Origin: Turritopsis dohrnii
Taxonomy: Eukaryota > Cnidaria > Hydrozoa > Anthoathecata > Oceaniidae
Assembly: GCA_027922465.2 (NCBI GenBank)
Contig: BQMF02000655.1
Span: 116,325 to 180,324 of the forward strand
Direction: 5' to 3'
Length of the DNA: 64,000 bases
This document shows, one piece after another, positions 1 through 10,600 of the stretch. Numbering within the stretch: the first letter of the stretch is position 1; each line of letters starts with the position of its first letter. The notes under the pieces are model-generated. The model was not told where the DNA came from, did not search any database, and was given only the letters and a program-made list of their open reading frames with translations. Position numbers and translations under genes: made by a program.

Positions 1-109
1 AATTTGAGGCCGCACTCACCCTGATAAAATAGCTGTAATTATAAATTATCTGAAAAATCTGAATTAAGCCACGATTGACTGTGGACAAAACTCTGGGACG
101 GAAGTACTA

Positions 110-721
110 ATGAAAGATCAGCTGCTTAACGTGCAGACTAATCAGGGCATGAATCTATATGTAAATGCACTCGTAGGTGAAGTATGTTTTCCCATAGAAG
201 GACAAAATATCAGGTTTGCTGCTTATGAATTTGATATGTTGATAGGGGCTGGTTTTAACTGTAATTTCTTCAATTCTTCAATGCGATTAAAAGTAGTACA
301 GAAGGCCCTGTTGCTATGCCCTCCAAGTTAGGATGGATATTAAGTGGACCGATTAACTCTTGGAACAAAACCAGTTTATCTACAAATTTGGTTACAAGTA
401 CATACGTATTAAAAGCACAAACAGAGATTATAGACAAAGAGGTTTCTTTTCGGGATTCCCTTAAAATTTTTTGGAATTCAGAGAACATTGGCAGAGAACC
501 CTATTGATTTTTCCGTAGTAGAGAATTTTAGGGAAAACATTAAATTTCAAAACAATTGTTATCAGGTCAGATTACCGTTTAAAGAAAGTCATGATACGTT
601 AGGTGATCATTACCAGTTAAGTTTAAAACGATTAAAAAGTTTAAGTAATACATTTCAAAATGATACTGAACAAGATGCCCTTACGGGCAGAAAGATTTCT
701 GCAAAATCAGTTGAAAACTAA
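110..721 (+). pseudogene. BEL/Pao retrotransposon polyprotein fragment (region before and into RT)
   Basis: Three overlapping open stretches in successive frames (110-331, 316-507, 488-721) read together as the segment of a Pao/BEL polyprotein that links the protease to the reverse transcriptase. Visible family features are the GWILSGPI motif, then the FWNSENIG stretch, then a YQVRLPFKE..D..GDHYQLSLKRLKSL block, which matches the usual start of Pao RT. Two frame changes in 600 bases show it is dead. The RT core that should follow is missing after 721. Further pieces of what is probably the same copy lie at 4177-4509 and 9036-10300 in the same orientation. Family assignment comes from recognising these motifs; that the three pieces are one copy is inference. 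Confidence 0.7.
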
Positions 722-1058
722 AAATATGAAAAATGAAATACTATAATAGCATTCTTGAAACTTGAATGATTTGGAATCATTGAATGGTTGAATAATTTCT
801 ACAATATATACATTAGATTCCTAATTACCTGCATTTTGAAGGCATAATTGACACAATGAGAAACTTTATTTTAATGTAACATGTTTGTTGATACAAAATA
901 ATATAAACGATACATGGATCTTTTCAGATATCTTAATGAATATGATCATAACTCGTAAACTCAAAACATTTTTCCAAGAACATATAAATTTTAACAATAT
1001 TAATTGTATTAATTAAATTAGATTAACAATATGGCAAGCACTTATATTCTTCATCTAC
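722..1058. other. AT-rich non-coding stretch
   Basis: No credible coding sequence or repeat structure is seen between the BEL/Pao fragment and the inverted-repeat element that follows. Confidence 0.5.
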
Positions 1059-2535
1059 AGGCTGAAATACAAGATCAGTTTAAATGGATCGATTTAAACT
1101 GACAGTTTTTTTTTCATCAGTGAAACTGTTGAAACGCACCTGTCTACACATTCAGTTTAAACTGAAAAAAACTTTCATGTTTCTTTTTGTTTTACCATGG
1201 ACAGCGCAGTGCAAGGTGCAGTAATTGTTGCGTTTGTGGCTGTTATTGTAAAAACGAAAAATAAAAAAAGTACAAGAAAGAAACGAACAATTTTGGTGAA
1301 GCCGTTGTTACACCAGTAAATGTCGCAATCAACAGGACATGTCGCAATCAACAGTAAATGTCGCAACGTCACCAATAAATGTCGCAAATCAACAGGAAAT
1401 GTCGCAAAATCAATAGTAACCAATACAAGTCATTTTGCTTCTCGAACGTTAAAATCAACAGTAAATGTCGCTCAGAAATTCAAAATCAACAGGAAATGTC
1501 GTATTTTTTGTATCGTTTCAAGATTTCTCTCTCTGTGATTACATCGATTAAAGAACATTATTTCAAGTACCGGTTGTTTAAAAGCAGAGAAGAAACCACC
1601 AGCATCTTCAAATCGTATTCTGTGTGTATCCAAAAGCTCACAGAATGTTCAACATGAAAGAGAGATTGAATAGGATTCTTAATTTGGGATGGTGCCACTA
1701 TTATTCAAGATGTTCAAACAATGGGATATCTTTTGAATTATCAAGCTTTCTTACCCTAACTTATTTGGCTAATGATATTTGTTGTAGAAAATTGAGACAT
1801 TTGTTTTTGAGCATTGCAACAAATGTTATTACGATTTGAAACATTGATCATTGATAAATGGATGTGGTAAAGTGATTTCTACCTTTGTGACATTTACTGT
1901 TGATCATCGATTTTGGTGCGACATTTGCTGTTGCGACATTTACTGTTGGGTTTGCGACGTTTACTGTTGATTTGCGACATTTACTGGCGACGTTGCGACA
2001 TTTACTGTTGATTGCGACATATCCTGTTGATTGCGACATTTACTGGTGTAACAGCCGTGGTTACAAGATTTATTGGGTGCATACGACACGTTCTTAATTG
2101 AATTTAAGTGGAAAGATCATTTGTAGAACAAAAAGTTTTTGCGTATTGAACCTGATACTTTTAATGAATTACTACTCCCTATTGAATATTCAATATGGAA
2201 AAGAATTGTACCTTAATTCAATTTTTCATTTTGTTTGCCATTTTCAATGTTCAAATAACTGCTCGCTTCACTTTCACATAAAGTTGCTACAAAATCATTC
2301 GGAATTATTCGCCACGTGTTGAAAACAAAAGAAACATCTAGTTTGTCTCATGATTTCAATAGAATATTCTCATCAGTTTAACTGAAGAAGATGAACATGT
2401 CCATCTTTTAAAAAAACTATTAAAAACAGTTTAAAAGGATCATGAAAAATTCATCAGTTTTTTCTGTTTACACGATCAGTTTCCCCTATCATCAGTTTAA
2501 ACTGTCAGTTTAAACTGATCGTGTATTTCAGCCTT
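1059..2535. mobile_element. Outer inverted-repeat element with CAGTTTAAACTG palindromes
   Basis: The left end reads AGGCTGAAATACAAGATCAG and the right end, on the reverse strand, AGGCTGAAATACACGATCAG. Both continue into copies of TTTAAACTGACAGTTT and the palindrome CAGTTTAAACTG, which recurs several times near each end (about 1075-1165 and 2380-2520). This is the layout of a non-autonomous DNA transposon with iterated subterminal motifs. I cannot find a clear target-site duplication, so the exact ends are provisional. A second element (1306-2053) sits inside it. No protein of its own is visible. Confidence 0.5.
1306..2053. mobile_element. 748-bp Ginger-like MITE with 5-bp target duplication
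   Basis: The termini are TGTTACACCAGTAAATGTCG at 1306 and its inverted copy ending GGTGTAACA at 2053. The element is flanked on both sides by GCCGT (1301-1305 and 2054-2058), a perfect 5-bp direct repeat. Inside each end a roughly 18-base motif of the type AAATGTCGCAATCAACAG recurs about 5 to 8 times in the same orientation relative to its terminus, as expected of iterated transposase-binding sites. A TGTTAC terminus with a 4-5 bp duplication is what is known for Ginger elements, whose transposase derives from a Gypsy-like integrase. No transposase is encoded here. Boundaries are seen directly; the superfamily name is inference. Confidence 0.7.
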
Positions 2536-4176
2536 AAGTTGCAATTCATGATCAGTTTAAAAAAAATCTTTAGGAAATTTAAGAAAGGTTGAATGAATTT
2601 TACAACATAACATTACATTTTGATTACACGCACCCAAAGGCATTGCAAAACTGTAACTTCATTGCATATACGTATACACCACCGATAAACTTAATTACAT
2701 CTGAATGACATTCACCCCTTCTTTTGGAAGTACAAAATCAGCTTATGTTTATATTGATATTTTCAGATGTCACACAGTGACTACGTACGTAAACCATAAA
2801 CTTTAAACAATTGATATGTACTCTCAATCTTCTTAATTACAAACGTAATTCCCAATGTTGCAAACACAAACATCAAAGAAAGATATTAATCATTTAAAAA
2901 TATACTTATGCTCTAAACTTACCTATAAGTCACCAAACACACATATTTATATAACTGAAAGGAAAATTTTGGGTTTTTACATGATTTGTTGATTATTGAA
3001 TTTACAGGCAATTGGAAGATGTTTGAATTCGCTATTGTAATTAGGAAAGCCATTTGTAATAAAGGACATTGACAATATATATAACTTAAAAACAAATCAA
3101 ACATTAAAACATTAAAAAAATATCATCAACTTTAAAACATTACATTAAAACATCCGCAGGCCCACATTTTTGATGTTGGAGCTGAGGAGGACTCTAAGCT
3201 GAGCTTCAGTATCCACAGCTTAAAAAGAATAACATCCCATACATGAAACAAACGAAGATGTGTTGTGTTTTCACTAAAAACAAACAAATATATATATACC
3301 TTTTTGACTCTTTTGTTTACAAAACGTTGAAATCTTCTTTAGAAAAGAATGATCACAGATAATTCGAAGTTTCTTCCATAGATTCTTTTTTCATACTAAA
3401 ATATGTATATGCTCTTAAAAATCCATTTTATTTGACCAAAGAAACTTGTAAATCTAAAAGGGTTCCTTTGCTGGGTGACATGCGTTGGCATGGCGTTTTG
3501 GTTTCATGTAAAGGCACGCATGAATCTTCAAAAAACCGCTAGGTTTGGACGGCAGAAAAAGAAAAACAGAGCCGGTTGTAATAGCTTTCTTGCTTTCGCA
3601 GAAATCTAATTATTGCGTAAGTACAATGAAATTTTGAATGAACAAATGAAACTTGGTATGGTTCAACAGGCACCGGACATGTTGGTTACACTAATTATTT
3701 ACCTCATCGACCCGTTATAAGCGAAACGATCAGGGAAAATGTTTGAAATTGTTAACTTCAAAATGTAGAGTTAACTCATGCCGAAACCATAGCTCCAAAC
3801 TTGAGCTCCAGGGAGCTGATTTGATGTTTCAACTTTTATAGATTTGTTTAAACCTGTTTTCAAATTTACTGGAATTTTTACCTGGACAGATTCCACTGTA
3901 GTCTATCACTGGATCCACAACACTGAGAAAACTTACAAAACTTTTGTACAGAATCGTTTGTGTAAAAAGAAAAGATTTGTTAAATGAGACTTTTGTTTAT
4001 TTTTGTTACATTCTTTGTTTTTATTTGTTATGACGTAACGTGCAGGCGCGTGGGCGCGCTTAGTTATATATTTCCAGGATACTATTTTTGAGTTCCGTCT
4101 TTTATTGAGAGAGCTGCTGTAAAGACATGAAGACGTAAATAGCTGTAAACATAAAAAAAACCTCGACTCCGTTCCT
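2536..4176. other. Non-coding region, possible solo-LTR-like segment near its end
   Basis: No gene is recognised. From about 4027 (TGTTATGACGTAACGTGCAG) to about 4170 the base composition changes to GC-rich with a CRE-like TGACGTAA, followed by AAACCTCGACTCCG. This looks like an LTR edge, but no partner copy is present in the window. Confidence 0.3.
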
Positions 4177-4509
4177 GTGTGGCATCCATCTCCATTCGAA
4201 AATAAAAAACAAATTCGTCCCTATTTCTACAGTGTTGATAGGATTAGGAATTTGTTAGGTGGTATAAAGAATAAGGTTATGATTAAATTCGTCATGTCTG
4301 AAAATAATCCAGCGGACATAATATCCCGTGGGTTGTCCCCACTTTCATTAAAATATCACCAGGTTTGGTTTAAGGGTCCCCAATTTCTATATCGTCCCCA
4401 GATACCAGATGACTTGACCATTCACGGAAATAGTAATTGTATTGTACTCGATGAGATTAGTGACACCTATTTATTTAAGGGAACAAATAATCGATATGGA
4501 AAAGTTTAG
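4177..4509 (+). pseudogene. BEL/Pao RNase H / A17-region fragment
   Basis: About 110 codons containing the Pao-typical block VDRIRNLLGG, FVMSENNPADIISRG and VWFKGPQFL. This is the end of the RNase H region and the start of the linker to the integrase. It is cut off at 4509 just before the left LTR of the Gypsy element. Its continuation, the BEL/Pao integrase, lies beyond that element from about 9036, so the Gypsy copy probably landed inside it. The 5' side joins unrelated non-coding DNA, so a deletion has removed the RT core. Confidence 0.65.
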
Positions 4510-4531
4510 TACTAAAGATGGTTAGAGTGTT

Positions 4532-4690
4532 TGTAGTATTCAACGTTACAAAAGCCAGACAAAATATCCAAATCGTTGTTTACTATATCGTGTCCCCTTC
4601 CCTATTCAGTCTACCATTAATAAAACATGCCGTGGCTATTCCTACGGCACCGAACTGTTTTGTGTGTCCTCTGGGGACGAGTCCACCACA
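4532..4690 (-). repeat. Gypsy 3' LTR (159 bp)
   Basis: Begins TGTAGTATTCAACG and ends CCACA on the plus strand (TG...CA). It matches 8648-8806 in length and nearly base for base, differing at a limited number of positions. Confidence 0.85.
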
Positions 4691-5077
4691 CTTCCCCATG
4701 GGTTTATCATAATTGTCCCTCCAACGGAAGTGATAACCGCGGGTGGTTTTATTTAGTTCAACATAGCAAAGTGCCAAGCCAACAACATAAAAGTTCGAAC
4801 CAATTACATAACAAAGTTCCAACCAATAACATAACAAGCTATATGTCCATTTCGTAATCCTGGAAACGGGACGGCGCACGTCTTTCACGTTCTGGACGAC
4901 CTGGACGTTCTCTCCTTGGTTCTCTATTTTCTGCTTGCTCTCATCACTAGAGCTATCCTCGTCGTCTGGTTCATCTGCAGTTACCTCTTCATTATCGGGG
5001 TGAAGTAAAACTCTGCGAAATTGTGATGCGTCGCTTGCCACATTCCTGGTATCATCGGATGCTGTTATCTTCGATCC

Positions 5078-5971
5078 TTAAATCCTTGTAACGGTCAGTG
5101 GTTTAGGATTGAAGGCCGGTGTCAGTTTGTTGGACTTGGTTTGGGTGACAATGACGGTGTCACCCATCTTAAACTGATGGTTCTTCTTCCCATCCTTCAT
5201 CTTCTCCTTGTATATTACGTCTCTGGGTCTGTCAATTGTGCCGCCAGGCTTTCTCATTAACGGAAGCTTCATGCGCATTTCTCGCCCTCCATACATCGCT
5301 GCGAAACGACTTGTCCCGGTTGTCGAGTGTGGTGTTGCCCGGTAAGCCTGGATGAATTCGAGGGCAGATTTGCGGATCGTCTTGCCTTGTATGTTTCCAG
5401 CCTGCACAGCAGCTTTCATTGATCTATTGAAGCGTTCTACCGCACCGTTCGCTCGCGGTGACTCAGGAGTGATATGATGGAGTTTAAAACCATATCCCCT
5501 TCCAAAGGTGTGCATTTCCTTTGACGGAAAAGGTTGTCCATTATCTGACTGACATACTTCGGGTATGCCTTTGTTTGCGAATATGGCTTTCAATGCTTCA
5601 ATAGTGTTTCCAGATTTTGGTGCTTTCCGAAAGAATGCCATTTCCGGCCAACGACTGTAGCGGTCAATCACAATAAATATGTATTCTCCGTTCGGATACA
5701 GGCCTTGGAAGTCCATCTCAACATACTCCCATGGTCCGTTCGGTAGTTCTGACGGATTTATTGGTTCATAGTGCTTCGGCGGGTTTACAACTTGGCATGG
5801 CAGACATTTGGAGATTTTCTTTTCTACCATGGCGTCTATCCCCAGAAACCAGCTGAATGTCCTTATAAGGCTTTTAGCCTTTGTCATGCCTTGGTGTGCT
5901 TCGTGGCTGATCTTGACGACTTTCTTTTGCAGCGCCGGTGGGATAGCGATCCGTTTACTGTGATAAACCAT
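5078..5971 (-). CDS. Gypsy integrase region (pol C-terminus)
   Basis: A 297-codon open frame. Residues 23-60 hold the HHCC zinc module (HEAHQG ... KCLPCQ). The rve catalytic core follows with D in YVEMDFQG, D in VCQSDNGQ and E in NGAVERFNRS, the DDE triad. After it come FIQAYRATPHSTTG and a basic C-terminal segment (MGDTVIVTQTKSNK) typical of the DNA-binding tail. The frame upstream is closed by a TAG about 15 bases before the first ATG, after the sequence FRCNDVK, so the start at 5971 reflects a nonsense mutation in the polyprotein and not a genuine initiation site. This is the best-preserved part of the element. Confidence 0.85.
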   Translation of the reverse strand: MVYHSKRIAIPPALQKKVVKISHEAHQGMTKAKSLIRTFSWFLGIDAMVEKKISKCLPCQVVNPPKHYEPINPSELPNGPWEYVEMDFQGLYPNGEYIFIVIDRYSRWPEMAFFRKAPKSGNTIEALKAIFANKGIPEVCQSDNGQPFPSKEMHTFGRGYGFKLHHITPESPRANGAVERFNRSMKAAVQAGNIQGKTIRKSALEFIQAYRATPHSTTGTSRFAAMYGGREMRMKLPLMRKPGGTIDRPRDVIYKEKMKDGKKNHQFKMGDTVIVTQTKSNKLTPAFNPKPLTVTRI

Positions 5972-6117
5972 TCCATCACCAACATGCAGTTCCTATTTTA
6001 CATCATTGCATCGAAATGGTGTCAGCTCTTTTTCGGACCACTCATCTGTCGATATTCCTCTCATCAGCTTCGTCATGAGTGGGCTCCTTGCTGTTTCCTC
6101 TTTGACGTCTTGAATAG

Positions 6118-7555
6118 TCACTGCTCCAAAATCGTTGATAGCATGGCAGCACTCGACCTCAATACACTCCTCACATCTTCTTCTATTTCATCCTCACGAC
6201 TAGAACCCACATTCTTCGAGTGGTGCCTTGACAAATAGTCCACGAGGTTAGTTTTCCCTGGTTCATAATTTACGTTGAAATCATAACATTGCACATCCAT
6301 CACAAACCGCTAATCCTTGGTGGTAGGTCACCGCTGGTCTTCATGAATATCGCAACCAGTGGTTTATGATCTGTGGTTACCTGGAACTGTTCAGCACCTA
6401 GCAAGTACTTATTCAAACTGCCCATCGAACGGCGAGGGCTTTTCTTTCTGTAGCTGAATACCTCTGAGTGTTTCAGGTGGTTCCAGCGTTTTTGATTTGC
6501 ACATGACTGGGTGGAACTCTTCCTTCTCCTTCTGTAGCAGCACTGCACCTAACCCGGTCTTGCTCGCGTCGACTACCACTTTGGTTTCCTTTCCACAAAC
6601 GTAGTGGTGTAAAAGGGAGTCTTCGCTTACGGCCGATTGGAGCTCCTCAAATACCCTATGGTGCTCTGTGTTCCAGTGCCATCGCGTTGCTTTTATCAGT
6701 ACGCGTAGAGGTGCAGCCATGCTTGCAAAGTTGGGTATGAACTTCTCGCTATAACCCACCATTTCTAAGAATGAACTCAGCTCAGCTCTACTCTGTGGTG
6801 GGAAGGTTTCCTGTAGATTCTGCACATTCTTCGGGTCGGGTCGTATTCTGTCCTTGTTGAACACCAGACCAACAAACGCTACCTCCTTAGCATCTAAAAG
6901 GCACTTTGTTGGATTGGCTGTTATTCCGTTCTGATGAAGGTGCTTTAGGACCTGTGAGAGAGTGTGGTCATGCTGCGCTGTACTTCCTCCAATCAAAATG
7001 TTATCTGATATATTCTCCTGATGTGGTATACCTGAAAGCATCCTTTTCATTATCTGCTGGAGAATATCTTGTGCAGACTTGGTGCCATAGTTTAGCCGTT
7101 TTTAGCGGTACAACCCATCCGGTCCATAAAAAGTTGTTATATGGCGCAACTCCTCGTCTAGTTCAAATTGGTGGTAAGCCTCCTTCAGATCTATCTTGCG
7201 GATACCCCGCGTTCTCGAATTTTTTTGTGATGTCCTCTGTGGTCGGTATCTGACAAAAAGGCCGACTGATGGCCTCATTTGCCATCCTCGTGTCAACGCA
7301 GAAACGAATTCCTCCGTTTGGCTTGGGCGGAATGACTGGAAGACTAACCCATGTCCGTGGTTCTGTGTCCGGGACCTTTTCAATAACATCTTGTTTCAGA
7401 AGTTCTGCGATTTTTGCCTCTGCTTTGTCGGTGAGGTTGTAAGTTATTCTACGCGGCTTCTGGACGACTGGTGGTATAGTTTCATCTATCATGAGGTGCA
7501 CTTGTTGGCTCTTTGCTTTGCCGATCATGCCGCTAAACACCGCTTTATTCTCCAT
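6118..7555 (-). pseudogene. Gypsy pol: reverse transcriptase and RNase H, broken
   Basis: Successive minus-strand frames give RT blocks in order: PPVVQKPRR and a WVSLPVIPPKPNGGIRFCVD stretch (7555-7163), KIDLKEAYHQFELDE (7230-7102), the catalytic-loop region NISDNILIGG (about 7010-6980), then FVGLVFNKDRIRPDPKNV, FLEMVGYSEKFIPNFA and KVVVDASKTGLGAVLLQ leading into RNase H with FQVTTDHKPLVA and the closing YEPGKTNLVDYLSRHH. The second aspartate of the YxDD box is replaced by asparagine, so polymerase activity would be lost even without the four or so frame breaks. An in-frame stop also follows the GLYR motif. Confidence 0.8.
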
Positions 7556-8522
7556 ACCATGGCCTGAATCTCAGGTCTCTTTCCCAGGGCACATTCCGGT
7601 ACCGGCTACTCCGTGACTTTTTGCACGAGGTTTCGTTCCCCGATCGCTCTAACCTTGTTCCTTTTGTAACACACACTTGAAAAATGCCCTGTTTGTTTAC
7701 ATTGGTTGCATGTTCTACCGATTGCGGGGCATTCCTCCTTCCCGGTATGTTGACGGTAGCCACACTTCTTGCATGGTGCGCTTAGCGTTTTATTGTTGCC
7801 AACTGGTTTCTGACTGACTCCGTGCCCTGGTGGATCGGCCTTGCTTCCGGACCTGTTTCCATCCTCCGCTGTTTCTTACTTTATTAACGGCTACTTCCTC
7901 TGATGCAGATTGTGCCATAGCCATGCTGCGAGTTACGGCATCCTCCATTTTGGTCGCCACATCCAGGATCTCATCTAGAGTGTGCTCTTTCTGAAGGAAT
8001 TTCAGACGGAGTTTCTCATCATCCATGTTGCTGAAGAGGAGACATTTCATCATCTTGTTGGCGGACCAGTTGTTGAAGTCGCACTTTTCGGCTGCTTTGC
8101 GGCTTGTCTGTTGCATATTTGCTAGTCGGTTCCCCGGCCTGTGGTTTCAACTGCATCAGTTCATATAATGCAAAGTCATTACATTTTCTGGGAGCAAGGT
8201 GGGTGGTCAGCTTTGTTTATGACTGTTGATAAATTGACCACTGGTCCGCTGCCATGTTTGCTGGTTCTTCCGGTTCAGGGAGTGTATCATGTAGATCTTC
8301 AACTTCTGTTCCTGTGTAGATCAATAAGGCCATCTGTGCCATTTCTGCCTGTTGCGGCTTGTCTGGGTCTACTCCATTATACTTTAAGTCTTTCTCAAAA
8401 CGGTTCATCCATGTTTCCCACCCTTTCCCCATGTCAAGTCTGTCTCCATGTGAGTCGAACGGTTTTACACGAAGCTTGGGCCCTCTGACTGGCCTCGAAG
8501 CTGCTCCTTCATTGTCGGACAT
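7545..8522 (-). pseudogene. Gypsy gag with two zinc knuckles, frameshifted
   Basis: Starts at ATG 8522 (MSDNEGAASRPV) and runs about 100 codons, then changes frame near 8217 and again near 7790. The middle part (8116-7790) is the helical capsid-like segment with CDFNNWSANKMM and HTLDEILDVATKMED. In the third frame, about 7780-7690, two CCHC knuckles are readable: CKKCGYRQHTGKEEC and CNQCKQTGHFSSVC, both C-x2-C-x4-H-C type, as in nucleocapsid domains that bind the element's RNA. The frame breaks mean no single protein can be made. It lies directly downstream of the 8648-8806 LTR and upstream of pol. Confidence 0.75.
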
Positions 8523-8647
8523 TGTTCAATATGTTTATACAGTAATGAATTTTTCCAAGTGTCACAATAATTCTACGTTCACAGCAGGCGTTGTAAGAAG
8601 TTTCACAATACGTTCACAATAGTCTAATCGTTTATCCTCGTCACCAA

Positions 8648-8806
8648 TGTACTATTCAACGTTATAAAAGCCAGACAAAATATATAAATCGTTGTTTACT
8701 ATATCGTGTCCCCTTCTCTATTCAGTCTACCATTAACAAAACATGCCGTGGCTATTCCTACGGCACTGAACTGTCCCGTGTGTCCTCTGGGGACGAGTCT
8801 ACCACA
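8648..8806 (-). repeat. Gypsy 5' LTR (159 bp)
   Basis: Begins TGTACTATTCAACG and ends CCACA on the plus strand. It is the partner of 4532-4690 and the promoter-side LTR, because the internal genes read leftward from it. Confidence 0.85.
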
Positions 8807-8863
8807 GTGACAGCGTTTGTCATCCGGTATGTACACAATTAGAAGCAAAAAATCAGGAAGTGA

Positions 8864-8955
8864 AAATCCGATATGAATGGACATGGGTCCAAAGAATCCG
8901 ATATGAATGGGCATGGGTCCGAAGAATCCGATATGAATGGACATGGGTCCGAAGA
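8864..8955 (+). repeat. 30-bp tandem repeat, three copies
   Basis: The unit AATCCGATATGAATGGACAT plus GGGTCCGAAG repeats three times at exact 30-base spacing (8865, 8895, 8925) with one or two differences. In frame it would encode a 10-residue repeat (RIRYEWTWVR). It lies just outside the right Gypsy LTR in BEL/Pao-derived DNA. Confidence 0.8.
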
Positions 8956-9035
8956 AAACGCCAGTTTAACGGTGGCAGAACTGGAAAAGGCGAAATAAGT
9001 CAAGAACTTTGCACAATGTCAAAAGAAGTTAAACG

Positions 9036-10300
9036 TCTTCATTGATGGAAACGGTATTTATCGTTGTCGTTGACGAATTGAAAATGCACTAATTTCGTAC
9101 AACGCACGTTTTCCAAAATTTATAACAGTCGATTGCTACATCTCGAAATTATTAGTTATGGAATCACACTTAGCAGTCGGTCACAATGGATGTCGAGAAG
9201 TGTTGACATTTACGACGTAATTATTGGATTCCAAAATACGGAAACTTCATTCGAAAAAATCTGAAAGAACGCAGGATTTGTAGAAGATTCGAAAGAAGCC
9301 CAATCGTATACCCAGACCTTCCAGATTAACCAGAGTGTCGCGACTACCACAAAGTCATGCCTTTGACGTCGTAGGTATTGCTTAAGCAAGCCCTGTTTTT
9401 GTGAAGGACATTTTTAATCGTAATTCTACTATGAACAAAGCATGGATTGCCTTGATCGCATGCGCTAACTCAAGAGCAATCTATTTGGACTTAGTGTCAG
9501 AATTGTCTGGTGAACAATGTGTAAAAATGTTGGAGCGCTTCATATCACGTTATGGAGCGCCAAGCATCATTATTTTTGATAACGGTAAAGCATTAATCAG
9601 CGAAATTACTCAGAACTTTATTGCAAACAAAATAATTGTTTGGAGATTTAATTTGGAAGCCTCTCCGTGGTAGGGAGGGTTCTTTGAGAGAATGGTCAAA
9701 TCTACGAAGAGATGTTTAAAGAAATTATTACTAAACTCTCGTATTACATATCAAGATATATTGACCTTGTTGTTCAAGATAGAGATAAACAATGGACCTT
9801 TAACACACTTGTGTGGAGAAATTAGGGAAGAACCTATAACATCGAAGCATTTACTCTACGGACAAACATTTAACGAGTCAGTTCCTTTAAAATATCAGAA
9901 GAAACCTGCTGAATGTTCTGAAAGGCGTTTTGAGCATTTAACGAACATGCTTCAGCAATTTTGGAGACGGTGGAGAGCGGAATGTATCACCAAATTACGG
10001 GAGTTTCAAAGCAGTAAACACGCAGCAAGTGAGTCGACACTGAATGTTAATGACGTAGTTATTGTAACCGATGAAAAGCTTTCGAGAATAAATTGGAGAA
10101 TTGGACCAACCTTAGAACTGTACACAGGACAAGATTGTGCTGTTCATGGTGCAAAAGTATTAACGTGCACAAATGAAGGAAAGCATAGTGTTTTAAGACG
10201 CCCATTAAATAAGTCGATTTTGTTAGAACAGCATCAGAAACCGACAGATGATACATTATGTTGTGTTGACGACGATGAAGTCATCGTGAAAAACTTCTGA
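9036..10300 (+). pseudogene. BEL/Pao integrase with DUF5641-like C-terminus
   Basis: From about 9036 the frame reads FIDGNGIYRCR and HLAVGHNGCREVL, the conserved lead-in and zinc-binding start of BEL/Pao integrases, with a stop and frame changes before 9400. The core is clear at 9401-9673: AWIALIACANSRAIYLDLV, then FISRYGAPSIIIFDNGK (second catalytic Asp) and ASPW. At 9671-9673 a TAG replaces the expected Trp codon just before GGFFERMVKSTK. The frame then reopens (9692-10300) through the third catalytic region, FEHLTNMLQQFWRRW, and a C-terminal block (NDVVIVTDEK, GPTLELYTGQDCAVHGAKV, RRPLNKSILLE) matching the domain that closes Pao polyproteins. After 10300 a CCCCC-TTTTTT-GGGAG tract precedes TGTTGTTTTAG, a plausible polypurine-type site and LTR start. 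Confidence 0.8.
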
Positions 10301-10600
10301 ACTTTCATTTTACATATACAGTCCTCTTTCCCCCTTTTTTGGGAGTGTTGTTTTAGTTACCTGTTCTCTTTATATATATGCCGTCACATGTTATTATAAT
10401 GCGTGGTCAGCTGTAGTTATCAAGAAGATTAAGTCATACGTAAGTCTTTAATATTTTCTACCATCACATCAACAAAGGAAACGAACAGATTGAAAACAAA
10501 CACCTCAAAGAAATTTCTTGAACCATTAACTGCAGATACATAAACCTTTCTTTCGATATTATATATTAAAACATAAACGTAGATGTGTTCTGTTTGGGCA

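Larger units (their letters stand above)
4532..8806 (-). mobile_element. Degenerate Gypsy LTR retrotransposon, minus strand
   Basis: Two direct 159-bp LTRs (4532-4690 and 8648-8806) bracket gag, zinc knuckles, RT, RNase H and integrase in Gypsy order, all read on the minus strand. Sequence just inside the right LTR reads TTGGTGACGAGG on the minus strand, a plausible primer-binding region. A purine-rich ATGGGGAAG abuts the left LTR, as a polypurine tract should. Flanks are GTGTT (left) and GTGAC (right), at best a decayed target duplication. Several frameshifts and stops in pol make it inactive. It lies within the BEL/Pao copy, so it is the younger insertion. Confidence 0.85.

Noticed and set aside
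1320..1657. Cysteine-containing repeat protein (NVAINSKCRN...)
   Set aside because: It is simply the translation of the AAATGTCGCAATCAACAG iterations of the MITE end; the mirror frame appears at 1848-2039.
4583..5041. 152-codon minus-strand ORF
   Set aside because: Its C-terminal part is the translated LTR and the rest the 3' end of Gypsy pol; the same LTR-encoded tail recurs at 8699-8944.
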